Assembly (NCBI GenBank): GCA_019614645.1
Contig: JABWDB010000001.1
Location: 26,529,501 to 26,593,500, forward strand
From: Stratiolaelaps scimitus
Taxonomy: Eukaryota; Arthropoda; Arachnida; Mesostigmata; Laelapidae
Length of the DNA stretch: 64,000 bases
Direction of reading: 5' to 3'
Under the pieces are notes generated by a model. That model saw only the letters and a program-made list of their open reading frames with translations. It was not told where the DNA came from and ran no database searches. This document shows positions 38,742-50,629 of the stretch, in pieces (position 1 is the first letter of the stretch; every line of letters starts with the position of its first letter). The position numbers and the translations under genes are program-made.

Positions 38742-39050
38742 ATGGATATCCGGGAAGACGGCCCTATGGAGTTGGACAGGGGTGAATCTCGGAGTGCTTC
38801 CGCATTGAGGACCAAACCAATCAAAGAGAAGATTGACCGTCTATGTGCTCAGAATCGATGTGGCGCTTGTTTGGAGGCTGACAAATGTCGCGCAGTTAGC
38901 CCTTTGTCGAAAACAAACAAACAGCAGCCGCACGCACCGCTGCTTCGGCTCCACAAAGAAGAGTCGCCACATCGTTGCAGTGGGCCGGGTCCCACTGTAG
39001 TTATGCTCCAGAGAAACATCAGCCCTAACGGGAAAAAGGTTGGTAAGTGA
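38742..39050 (+). pseudogene. Possible Ty3/gypsy gag relic with degenerate zinc knuckle
   Basis: An ATG frame of 102 codons contains DGPMELDRGESR, then KEKIDRLCAQNRCGACLEA and KCRAV. Ty3/gypsy Gag proteins commonly have a 'PMDLD' segment, then an 'EEK.RR...LC.YCG..GH....CP' zinc knuckle (CCHC). Here the spacing C-x2-C is kept, but the Gly-His pair and final Cys-Pro are lost. No protease or RT block follows in a recognisable frame, and no LTR is visible. It could instead be a cellular exon with a Cys pair. The gag reading rests on motif order alone. Confidence 0.4.
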
Positions 39051-40539
39051 TGCCTAGGTTGGCCTGCCGGCTTAAGGATTTTGCCCTTAGGCCAAATTCG
39101 GTAAATGTGATACTTCAGGGGTTGAAACGATCTTATCCACCGTGTCGCGCGTTAATGAGCGCGTCGATGCTACTCCCTGTTCTCGAATACTAGTACATAG
39201 GCCAGCTGCGTTATATGTTACGTTTCTCCCACCAGCGTTATGGTCAAGAGGATGATCTTTGTCCCACGGAAACGTCAACCGATTTCGCCGTCGGGAACCC
39301 AGGCAACATTGGTTTCCTCTGCGACGGTCTCCTCGAATAGAGTCTCTGCCCCTCAATAGAGGAAAGAATTGGGGTGGACGTTTTCACGTCTTATCACAAC
39401 ACCATAACCGACTACCGTAACCTATCTGCCTTTGTGTAAACCATGCAACGTCATAGCAGGTGACATCTGTTTAAAAATCTGCACTTTTACATGCTGCCGA
39501 TATGCCTCACATGCTGATGATGTTGGTTCATATATTGGTTCAGAAAATCTCGTTGGTGGATCCCCATCTGCGCACGACATCGACATTTAGCACCAAAAAT
39601 AAGAGCACCTTTGTCACACACGTTAGGCTCGACGCAAATCCACTGTTCGTCACGCTCGAGCAGCGTTTACTTGGTAACGCTGCCCATCAGGCCATAACAA
39701 ACATAACTATTTTCAGTACACACGACTTTCTCTGCTTGATCTCGCGCATTCTCCCTCTCTCTCTCTCGTGCCATCTCGCCCTTCAACCATTCGATGTCGT
39801 TATCGTTACCGCGTGACCAAGGTGCGTGCGTGTGTCGGAGCTGGTCTGTCCTGCCTCGCTCGGGATCAGTGATCTGGACAGTAATAGCCTCCTGCTGATT
39901 CTCTGCACCGCGCTATGCTGAACAAAGTCCACAGCGTGCGGGGCATTCGTCGGACGCCGTGGCGTCGGCAACTCCACCAAGCCAAGCGCGTAATGCGTTT
40001 GTCATCCCAATGAACTGAAGCATACTTGCGCTTCGACCACTGCCATGGATCGAGTCGTCATTTTTGCTGGAATTTTAGGTTGAGTTCCAACTTTTCTGTT
40101 TGCACGGTAATCTGTACGCCGAACAACGCGGGTTCGGTGTAAATCGCTGCTTTGGATGACCTGAATTTCCTCTTATTTTGCTGTTATTATATACTGTGTC
40201 TGTGTGTACATGTCGTGGTATCCAGGTAGACAGCTGAAGTAAGAAGTCACCGGATTATGTGCCTTTAGATTATTCGTCCCACCATTGTAGCTACGTGTCC
40301 AGAAGTGGAACCAGTGCACACGAAGTCACTTGAGGTCGATTTAGAATCAGCTATAACTACACTTCACCATATCTATCAATGATCGTTATGATTGTCATTA
40401 TCATCATCATCACAATCATTATTCGAACCAAGCCAAACCTATAGTCTCTTTCTCAATCGATCCTTTGGCACCCATGTTCACTGTGCCTATCAGTCCATCC
40501 CACACATTGTGCAGCCCATATGCGAATCAGAGTTATACC

Positions 40540-40570
<31 letters not shown>
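40540..40570. repeat. (AT)n microsatellite
   Basis: AT run with one AC interruption. A second run lies 15 bp further on. Confidence 0.9.
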
Positions 40571-40584
40571 CGAGCACGGTTATA

Positions 40585-40608
40585 CTATATATATATATAT
40601 ATATATAT
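40585..40608. repeat. (AT)n microsatellite
   Basis: 24-base alternating AT run. Confidence 0.9.
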
Positions 40609-41527
40609 GCAGATATAGGCAAACCAAACGTGACCCAGAATGATAATTTTGTTTTCCGTACACCGACCGTCGAGCTGACACCGAACGCTCAAATTCCGGC
40701 GGCTGTTGTCTTTTTCTAGTAAAGAAAAAAAAACCGCCGCCAGTGCTGATAATGCTGTTGGTGGTCAAGTAAAGAAATCGTTATAGGGGGGAGGGGGTGA
40801 TTCAGGGGGTGGCGAGACGTCGTCGTCATCCTGAATAAGTATAGAGGGGGGGGGGGAGTTCGAGAGAATTCGACGACGTCATTGCTCGCGTTGTTTCTTC
40901 AGTCTTGATGAGAAATATTGAGCGGCGAAGAACATGAAGAAGAAGAACTCGACGAGAAATACAAAGACGAAGACGCAGTAGAAGAGGGGGATGGCGAGGG
41001 GGGGACTCGTTTGATTCACGCTCTAGTTGTTAACAGCATCTTCGTGCTGAGGTGCGCGGAGCGGGCAGCTATCTAGCTTGCTGGCTGGCTGGTCTGATGG
41101 TCTCGTGGTCAGAATGGCCAGCGAATGACATGGACGTTAGCTAGAGCGAGGTGGGAAATAGCGGGAAGGTCATTAATTATAAATCTGTGTAGTTTCATCG
41201 GTCCGTATCGCTGTCGCCGTATCGGCGGCCGATAGCTAAGGGTCGTTGCGGAGTACGACAATGAAACGAGATCTGCTGTTTTGCTCATTGAGAGCATTGA
41301 CAACAAGCCTGAATATGATGCTGGGAGGTGGGGACACATTGGTGGGGGTTGGTCCGTTCGTGGGCTGATGCTTGTGTGTCATTGAATGGACAAGGTGCAA
41401 GGCAGCGCCACATTCGGGTCAATGTTGAGCAGTAGTGGTATTGTTTCATGTCAGATCACGTGTCCAGCTTTGAGTTAGCTTATAATGATACGTATATATG
41501 GATGTCGTGAATCGTTGTTTATACGTT

Positions 41528-41528
<1 letters not shown>

Positions 41529-41561
<33 letters not shown>

Positions 41562-41679
41562 TGATGTATATATAAATACTATACATCATATATATATATA
41601 TATATATATATGATGTATATATAAATACTATACATCATATATATATATATATATATATGATGTATATATAAATACTATA

Positions 41680-41717
<38 letters not shown>

Positions 41718-41724
41718 TATATAA
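41529..41724. repeat. Palindromic AT-rich minisatellite, about 3.5 units
   Basis: Units begin at 41563, 41612, 41659 and 41714 (periods 49, 47 and 55 bp). The core has arms GATGTATA and TATACATC around TATAAATAC, followed by an (AT)n spacer of variable length. The first three cores are identical and the fourth diverges after GATGTATATA. Confidence 0.92.
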
Positions 41725-42639
41725 AAATAATGTTCTTTGACGTTTGTGTTACCGGCGAGTACACGATTTTACCGTAAGATTATTGGAAATCGGGCTGGTC
41801 AATGTCGTTTTTTCACGTATATGATCAATCGAAAGCCGCTCCGTGCTCCTAACTTGGATCTCTCATCTAAATTGATAGATAATCAATTGTTGACAACACT
41901 GTAGATGCGGGACATCTATAATAGTATGTTTATCTAACACTTGGCTTTCTTCTCGTTAGGCCCGTTGCATCAAGTGGCATTAAGGGTATCTTACTTCTCT
42001 TTTTGTTTTTTCCCAGCTGACCCTCAGCTGTTCCCCTATGCGACAGGCCTCAGCTCTTAACCTTTTAGGTATTACTATCTATTACTATCTTACTTCTTTA
42101 GAGAAATATAAAACGAAATATATGCCATAGCATACATATGCGCAAGTCGGTTGACGATGTTCTTACCTTACTGTACGACGTTATTATTGTGATAGCTATA
42201 TAAGGATCGACTAAGCTGATAGACTCTGGATAACTCCAAAATAAAAAAGTGTCTTACCTACAAGGAAAGGACCGCAATTACTTTCACTTGGTTTTCGGCT
42301 AATTTCATTTTCTTCGTTGTGTCATCGTGTTGATATTGTTGCTTACGTCAACATCGTGTCTCTGTTCAATTTCGCCTCATTTCATCGCAACCACCATTTG
42401 GCCGGAAGTTCAGAAATCGTGCGTGAGTGGTTAGCAATGGCAGCAGCAGTAGCTAAACACAGACAGGCGGCAGTGTGGCCCTGTCTTTACGTTCGTTGCC
42501 GGCTAGCCTTGGCGCGAAAAGTCATGCATCCCATTCTGACGCTGCTTGGCCGGGGCGACGTCTGTCAGGCCCAGTCTATCATGCGGCTTCGTCAGTGCAA
42601 GGCGTTTCGGCCTATCGCCTCGGCCAACCAGTCGGGGTC

Positions 42640-42640
42640 C

Positions 42641-42668
<28 letters not shown>
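42640..42668. repeat. (CT)n microsatellite
   Basis: 29-base CT run. Confidence 0.95.
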
Positions 42669-42671
<3 letters not shown>

Positions 42672-43386
42672 CTATGAAACCAAAGAACGCAACAATCGCA
42701 CACGTTGCTTTCGGTGATGGCACCATCCTCTCGAAGCTGCCCCTGCTAACAACGGCTCTGGTGTCGTCGGGCCGGCGTACGTTTGAGGGATACGCTGTCA
42801 GCTCGCTGGCGGCGCCCTACGCATGCCGTAACATCGGGATGAACCGTGCCTATGATCATCCAGCAGCAACAGCCCTTGGGTTGTTAGGTTGCGGCCAGTC
42901 TGGCCTGGCTAGCGAGGCTCGCATGCCATGCGACCTGTCGCCTTGTCATGCCTCTGCGACAGGGGCTCACTCGCGAGCCAGCGAGTTCTTAGGTCCTGTG
43001 TACCTATGTTTGTATGCATGTGTGTGTGTGTACGTCTCCTAGCAATGGTGCCTCTGCAGTAGTAGCAATGCTGGTTGCAGTGTGGCGGAGTGTATTATTT
43101 GAATTGTAGTATATTTCTGTATAGTCGCTATGGTAAGTAAAGGAACAGGCCGCTCCAAGGTGCCTGGAAGCTACCGCTATTGTTGTTGTTGTTGTTGCGG
43201 CTGCTTCTGGCTTCTGCTGTTGGCGTCATTGTCGTTGCCGTCGCCGCCGCCGCCGCCATTTGGCGACAAGGCTGTCCGTGACCTGAGCCGACGAGATAAG
43301 GCATAGCTGAATAGAGGCCTGAGCGCACGTCGCCTCAGTCGCTGGTCACCAAGCTGTCGGTACTGAGGCCGTCCGATGACAATAAC

Positions 43387-43409
43387 TATTATTATTATTA
43401 TTATTATTA
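43387..43409. repeat. (ATT)n microsatellite
   Basis: About seven ATT units. Confidence 0.9.
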
Positions 43410-45309
43410 CTATTAAGGTGGCCTCTATCGTTACTCGCTTCGCGAGTGATCCCGCGAATCATATTACAGAAGAAACAAACCTCAAATCTTCACAGTAACC
43501 GCTAGCGGAGATATAACGCGTGCACCACCATTGGATAAAATAAAAGATGATCAATCAGGGGCCGTTTCGGCCTCTTTTCGAAATGTTGACGACCCCAACG
43601 TTGGGGCCCTGCTTCGATTGCTTCTTGGTATCACCATCTTATTCTTTTCTATCCTACATTATTCTATTCAACTCTATTATATTCTACAATACTATACGGT
43701 GCAATCCACTCGTTGGAGCAGCGTTGGCTTTCCATTCTCGTCTGTATGATAGTGTCTCCTCTGTCACGATTTTGGATCTACAGCATCTATATACATATAT
43801 ATATATATATATTATATGTGTATGGAAGGAGCGAGTATTGATTGTGTCCGCTGCTTATTTATACCTTGTTTTCGACTCATATTTACGCGCCTTGCCTATT
43901 TTTGTCAAAATAATCATTCGTCGGGTGGATGCTACCGAGAGCGATGGCCTCATCAATTTTCGTCAGGAATCGTAGGGTCTCTGATGCTAATCTTTCGCAA
44001 ATAAATACGATGGCCATCCGATAAGCAAGTGACGTCGAGTTCATATTGCGCTATTGCCTTTTAAGGTGATCATTGGACGCACTCCACGGCATGTGGCATT
44101 GCCGAACACCGCAATTTTTAGAAGAATGACGCGTTGAGTTACTATTGAATTCATGAGATGCCTTTGTTCATTTGAAAAATCCTAGCCGCCATGCGCTCGC
44201 ATATCGATTACAAGCCCCTGCCTGGGGCCCGCTTACGCGAGAGGTCAGCGCCTCCCGTCCGCTAAGAGATTCTCACTCGAAGTTAAAATATTGGGTGGCT
44301 TTAAATATCGTATACAAATTAATTTTGTGTGTGTGTGTGTATGTTTTTGCTTTGTAATGACTTTTTAATACGAGAGAAATTCAGGATCTCAATGTACCGT
44401 GCTATAACGGCGTGTTAGATATTTTTTACTATTAAGAGAATTTAAGTGTTGTCCACACAACTGCAGTTCCGTTAATATACCTCACTTTAAATGAATGAAA
44501 AAATAAATGAATGTTAGAACATCGATACATTTGACTCTTGTGAGATATAGAAGATGATAATTTTTCATCGTTTCGTCGATTTTAGTCGCTGGATCGAGTC
44601 GAATTGTCGAATCCTTCGGCAGGGAGAGAGAGCCCAAATTCACGGCTATACCGGAATGACTTATATCGTGTATGACTATGGATTGTTTCGTTACGCTGAA
44701 GAAAGCAAACAAGTATCAGTAGCATTTGACGTTCATTTCCAGTGCACGAAGCAATGCCGCGATAACAGCGACAGCAATAGCGTTCATCAAACGGTAGCGA
44801 CAGCTTTTACCTGTCTAACGAACAACCAAACAGGCGAACAACTAACTAGCTGCAGCAGCAGCACTAATATGAGATCACATTATGTTAGGATGATGTTCTA
44901 TTGCTCCCTGTGGTGACACATTTATAGCAACAGGGGAGGTCCCGGTGGGGGCAGGACCGTGCCATACCAACGCGATGGTGATACCGACCGATAACACGAA
45001 CGCTGACAGTAAAAGCAACAAGCACGATGAGAACAAACGCCAATACGATGACACGCGAAGATTCAACGCAGGCGGCGGCGGCGACGTATCAGGCGGGGGC
45101 AGTATCATTTGCACGCATGGATTTGAAATTCAGTTTTTAAATCGAAACAGCTGACGGGAGACAGTAACGCCGTCGGGGCGTTACATAACAAGCAAAATTC
45201 GTCGTTACTTATACTGAATGTTATAAATGCATTTTGTTCATCAAGTAGATAGGTGACAGGTCGATTTACCTCTGGTATCTCGTAGTTTTGCACCGTCGTC
45301 CGGCACAGG

Positions 45310-45331
45310 ATATATATGTATATATATATAT
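45310..45331. repeat. (AT)n microsatellite
   Basis: AT run with one G interruption. Confidence 0.9.
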
Positions 45332-46076
45332 GCTCTGCCTTTGTTATATTGTAGCTGTCGCGGTGTCTCCAAAGAATTCTATTCATTGACCGAACGAGAG
45401 AGGAGCTCGTTTTGCCGTCAATTTATTGTAGTTCGTTACGAGCGAGAAAATAGATCCAATAAATCCTGGAACTGAAATCATTCCCTATAACGGGACCAAT
45501 CAGCCAGTTGATCGGATGGCCACAACGCGATAGTGTAATGTGTATAGACACGATTAATGCGCAACGGTGCTAATCAGTGGCTTGTCATTGCCGCTTTATT
45601 ATCAAATAAAACTGTCGGGGAAATTGGGATAAAAGCCATAAAGGAGGCACAACGCGAATAAGCACTTTAGTCGATGGTGTTCGTCCTATTCGTGCGCTAT
45701 ATAATCATGCGTGTGTATGTGTGTGTGTGTATTTTGGTCAAATGTCGGACGATTGTCAGCATTGATACCAGACGAAGCTTCGCGTTCTTGTAAAGCATTG
45801 AAAGCGATTAAACCCGTTGACATTCATCGCATCTAGACAGACGCCAATAGGGAGCGATCCGTCGCTGAGAACGGTGACCCTTCGGAGCGGCGCAACAACA
45901 ACGAATCGGACTGATATCATAGAACAGGAGCGCCAGCTTTTAAGTTCCATCTGCTGAATGGACTGTGCGATACTGTCGTATTGATGATGCTACGCGACTC
46001 TTTTTCTCGATCGCTTATCTTTACAGGTTCATATGGTTCATATGATTTTATAATTATCAGCAATTATTACGAAATC

Positions 46077-46099
46077 ATATATATATATATATATATATA
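46077..46099. repeat. (AT)n microsatellite
   Basis: 23-base alternating AT run. Confidence 0.9.
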
Positions 46100-46461
46100 A
46101 TCACTATGATCGTATCGCTCATAGAACCGCCAGCCCTTTCCGTGTCGTCAGGTCCGCCCTCGTAACCGCCCTTGTTAACTGCTCGCAACTGGAAACATTG
46201 AACCGTTTCCTCGAGTATTTGCGTCGAAGTGAAAGAGAAAGGGGACGAAATAACGAACATGATTAATCTTGCTGCTACAATATATCTATCTATCTTGCTT
46301 CTAGTGTTATTGTTATATCAATAAAAACAATTAATGATCATCACGGGGACGTGATTTGTCCAATGCTCCTACTGCTCATATGTTGTTGTTGTTCTTTTTC
46401 TTCTTCTCGTTCTCATTGCTGTTATTGTTGTTGTTATTACACTAGAGCGAGCTGTAGCGGC

Positions 46462-46485
46462 TATATATATATATATATATATATG
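46462..46485. repeat. (AT)n microsatellite
   Basis: 24-base alternating AT run. Confidence 0.9.
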
Positions 46486-47234
46486 TGGTGGGACCTGTGG
46501 ACGCGAATGTTGTGTTGTATCGCCACCATCTAGAGTCTATATATTGGCCATACGTTAGAAGGGTATTTATGGAAAGCAGCATCTGATGCTAATCAGTGTA
46601 CCGCTTATATTATTGTTTAGATATGCTCGTTTCTAAACTTTTCGTTGATTTCTTTATGATTACTGTGATCGTGGTGATAGGACTTAACAAGATTTGCTGC
46701 TATTTTACAGTTTACAGCGGTTATCTTCGGGAGATGCTTTTAATAACGCTGCTACGATTACTCGAGGTCTGGCCAGGAGCTCTTTTTAGTTAAATTATCA
46801 CGGCGAAGAGATTGCTTATTCGTTAGTTATGCTGAGTGTGCGTTGACATTTTTTTCGAGAAATCCGCTGGAATATGATCGAGTGGACGTAATCTACCCAA
46901 TTGATTCTTCCAGACTGGCAGCTCCGAGAAACGTTTTCAATTAAAGACGATGAAAATTTTTTATTATTATTATATTATTATTATTATTATATTCCTACAT
47001 TTACTAAGTATCTCCAATGAGGGGGACATTTATAAGGTACGAACGTATAAAGGCAATGAAGAATCACCTTGGTTGAGGTTTACGCCAAAACTAAAAAACA
47101 GTCTCAGACCCCAAAGGGCCGAAAATAACTACACAATGAACGCACTCGTAGAAGACCCCAGTTAGATAAACAGATTGCGGGGTTCTTATTTGCTACAACC
47201 GCTAAATAATGTACACAACGTACAACAATAGCTT

Positions 47235-47314
47235 ATGTACCAGGCGTGTTACATTATAGACATTTATATTACTATTATCATTATAAATGTTATAATGTAA
47301 CACGCCTGGTACAT
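47235..47314. repeat. 80-nt near-perfect hairpin (33-bp stem)
   Basis: Outer arms of 24 bases (47235-47258 and 47291-47314) are exact reverse complements. After a single unpaired G at 47259, a further 9-bp stem (47260-47268 with 47282-47290) closes a 13-nt loop. The outer arms carry a unique, non-repetitive GC-containing block (CCAGGCGTG / CACGCCTGG). It may be a miniature inverted-repeat element, a recent inverted duplication or a small-RNA precursor; sequence alone cannot decide. Confidence 0.92.
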
Positions 47315-48021
47315 TGTACAATTGTGACCAAAATCGAATATTTGTTCCTCTCATCGACAAGGCTACCAATTCTATAGAATCTGTTGAACGCAACAACTTC
47401 TTTATCAGGAAGCACTTGGCATTTCTTCTGGCCGAATTATCGACCGCAATAACCCACTAATGTTTACGTTTGATTCCGTTCCTTTATCACTGCAACCACC
47501 ATTACCAAGCTAACCTTTGGACAAGTAGAATACATGAGCCATTTACATACGCACACTCCTAAATGTCAGTATCGTTTTGCTTGGGTACCTAATCAAAATA
47601 TGATATGATAGAGGTGGCATCATTTCGCCAAAGGTCGATGGGTCTCATTCTTCTTTATCTTCACCGTGGCGCTATAAAATTTACCGTGTAACATTAAAAA
47701 GCGTTTAAATCTCGCGTCCCGGGTCAATCGTGAACGCTGGCCGAGCACTGGTAATGCACGCGTCCCAAACTGTAATGCTTCGGTGTCTCGGGGGAATTAT
47801 GTACGTTTGCAACGTTACTCTCATTTGACGTTTTTACGAATACTACGATGTAGCATAACGTATAAGTGGCCGCTTGCACCCGAAGCATTGCATCGTACCG
47901 TAAAAATCACACTAATTTTGGTATATACGACTTCCTCTTCTTTCCTGGTTGCTGGATATAGATTGCGGTTCGCACACTGAGCATAATCCCGAGATGTGTC
48001 TGTCTAAAGCCCCGTTAAGCA

Positions 48022-48024
<3 letters not shown>

Positions 48025-48063
<39 letters not shown>

Positions 48064-48095
48064 TTTGATATATATATATATATATATATATATAT
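48025..48095. repeat. Double (AT)n microsatellite
   Basis: Two long AT runs (48025-48059 and 48068-48095) separated by TATTTTG. Confidence 0.95.
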
Positions 48096-49679
48096 GGGAA
48101 TTAATATTTCCTCTAGAGACAACAGGATTCGAAAATCATGTGGAGAAGTTTGTCTGACCGCATTATTTTTCTCGCAGTCATAATCGTTCCGCGTCACATG
48201 ATCATCCACCGTCTTCCGTGGTCGCAACTCGACCTCAGCTACAAATGTGCAGTTCCAATATACAACTATTAGCTACGTTCGATGTAAATGTGATAGTAGT
48301 TATATAATACAATTGTACCAAAAGAAAAATCTTCAGAAAATATCTCCCACAGAAAATAATTAGCGGGTGACCAAAATCGGCGTTCTTTTTGCCGCATCAT
48401 GATTAGGCCAATCCGTTTTAATTGCTTTTTTGTCGATCCCACCTCATCGTTCAAAACTCATTATTGGTCTATCTCATTAACTCATTAACGTACGATGTGC
48501 CTCCACGTACGATTGTACCCGCTCACCGTTTTTGTCATCTCTCGCCCCCTATGCAATATTGGCCGGTCGCATCAGCTGATCGGCTGCTCAGATCCACTGT
48601 TCGTCTGAACCTGATCGCTCCGAAGTTGAGCCAAGCAAACTATCGAGCAAGCAACAGACCCTGAGCAGGCTACCTAAGACGTTCGTGTGGCGTTTATTTT
48701 CCCATGCACTGCGCGGCCTCTGCTTCCATCGCTGCTGTTGGGCGTTTTGGCTGCGGCGGTTGCCAGTTACCGGCGAGATATCTGTATCTGAGCGCCACCG
48801 TGCCTCGTCCGGCCTTCACTTGTCGCCCTCATCGTTGTCCAATCCCTCACCTATCGTTGGCGAGACCGATCAGCTGATCCGTGAGAACGAAACAACGCTA
48901 GTTTGCTGCTGCTGTTGCTGCTGTTAGCTTTGAATGTCATTGTTATCGATGGTTGTGGATGATGATGAGGGTTTACTTTTGCGAAACTGCTATTCGTCTT
49001 TGGCTGGTTGACGGATGACTTAGCAGGAGAGTGAATAAGTGAGTTCCTTTTCACAAACCGAGTCCGACGTTAGCTGAAGGAAACGACGCTACCTCGCACC
49101 TCGTCACCAACTATTGTTTTCGTCTGATAATCATTTAATGATTGTATGTTGGCGTTCCATCTCGGCTGGCTTTTGCTTCGTTTGCAATTCTGGGAGGCGG
49201 TCGTTTGCTGTCGTTTGTAACGCAGCTGTATGGAACCTGCTGCTGCCGGAATCCAGAACGAACCGCTAAATTCAGCTAAAAGCCATGTCCGCCCGAAGGC
49301 ACTCGTATGCTACGAGCTTGTTAGGCAACAGGGTCGTTTGAGAAATCTCCAAATTCCCATTTAACATCGTGTAGGCCACGATCTCTCGCTTGCTCTCGAA
49401 TCAATTTTTGTCAAGAAAAATGAAAGGTACTCGTCATGGCTATTGCATGCCTCGATATCTGCGTAATTGTGCTCTCACGAGCGAATCTCGCGCTCGGCTC
49501 GGGACAAACTCCTACTACGGTGTTTACCTGTCGGTCACTAAAAGTGTAAAGTCTATCCGACATTGGGCGACGATCGTCATGAGTGACAGCGGCGGCAAGA
49601 GGAGGATTCTCGCGACGCCCAATGGCTTCCGCATTGCGTACACTCGGTCGCGCGTCCAAAAATGGTTAAGTACAATTGT

Positions 49680-50435
49680 TGCTTGAAAAGAGGATTCGTT
49701 CGTACTTTTCGTTTGGACGTCCCGACGATGAGCACCGTGTGTGCGCGCTGCTCCGCGCGTCAAGGGCCGACGTTGTCGTTGGACGCGCCGATGTCGAAAT
49801 CGCGGCCGCTGCGGCCGTAGGATAGTTGTGCGTTCGATGAATTCGGTAGCTGTTGGCGTCCGTGAGAGGTGGCACGCGCAAGACAAACATGACACAGCTA
49901 CGTAGCGCGCAGGCTGGCGACAATCACAACGAGGCCGGACGGAGACGAATCCGCCTCCCTTCCTTCCTGATTTCCGACGCGAGGGACATGTCAGCCCATC
50001 GTGTTGTCGGAGCTGCCATACAGGACTATTGAGCCGGGCAGACAGCAAGGCAAACTGCGGCAACAGCAGCACCGACAACAGCAGCAGCAGCCGCGTGGTA
50101 AGCGGTTGCCTGTTTGGCTAGCGCTCGTCTCCCCGTCTCGGCTCTGTCCGTACCTACCCTCTCCTGCGGGAACCTAGGCTTTCTGCCGACACTGACATCC
50201 ACTCCAACAGCAGCACGGAGGCTGCACAGCGATCGCGTGGCTCGCAACACCGGTGCATCGTTGCATGGCTCGATCGTTTGTTCCCGCGCGCGCGCGCGCA
50301 CTTTCATAGAACGCTCGGAAGTGTCGGTCCCCTTTGCTCCGCTTCCGCTGGCGGTACAGGGCAATGTCTGAGGAATTGGCCACCGAACAACAAGATACTC
50401 ACAAGAAGCCTGTAGTGAGCTGAACATTCGATTGG
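49680..50435 (+). promoter_or_regulatory. GC- and CpG-rich stretch, possible promoter / 5' exon region
   Basis: Clearly richer in GC and CpG than the AT-rich surroundings. It ends its first part with a strong splice donor, CGTG then GTAAGC, at 50098. Open frames on both strands here follow from base composition. Placement 6 kb upstream of the WDR47-like exons would suit a first exon of that gene, but nothing links them directly. Confidence 0.25.
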
Positions 50436-50629
50436 CAGAAACCAGGGCCAGGCTTCCATCCTTCGTCAGCTCTAGGCTTTTGCTCTTGTTGTGGTAAACT
50501 GAGCAACCTAAAAACTGCCAAACTGGAAGCTGCTGTCAACAGGCTGCCTTGCCCTGTGGGTGTGCGTATAGGACAACTGATGCAGGCCAGTCTTGACACC
50601 GATACGGAGTTCCATAACATTGCCTCGCA
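50436..50629 (+). CDS. Candidate internal coding exon, unidentified
   Basis: The frame is open from 50424 (after a TGA) to a TAA at 50631, and no ATG begins it. It contains PGFHPSSALGFCSCCGKLSN, then TAKLEAAVNRLPCPVGVRIG and ASLDTDTEFHNIAS, which read like ordinary globular protein without simple repeats. A consensus donor (GCA then GTAAGC) sits at 50630, just before the stop, so the frame would continue into another exon. Possible acceptors are the AGs at 50437-50438 (which sets the start given here), 50469 and 50475. I recognise no family. It could also be a transposon fragment. Confidence 0.3.

Larger units (their letters stand above)
39051..49679. other. Non-coding stretch with many AT microsatellites
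   Basis: No recognisable exon in 10.6 kb. The 241-codon frame at 42317-43042 runs through a (CT)n microsatellite and shows no domain. Features of note are the palindromic minisatellite at 41.6 kb and the long hairpin at 47.2 kb. Confidence 0.5.

Noticed and set aside
41529..41724. CRISPR-like array of repeats and spacers
   Set aside because: Spacers are only (AT)n of variable length, there are no cas genes, and the sequence is eukaryotic. It is a minisatellite.
42317..43042. Longest open frame in the window (241 codons, + strand)
   Set aside because: It runs through a (CT)n microsatellite, has overlapping frames in other phases, and shows no domain or family resemblance.
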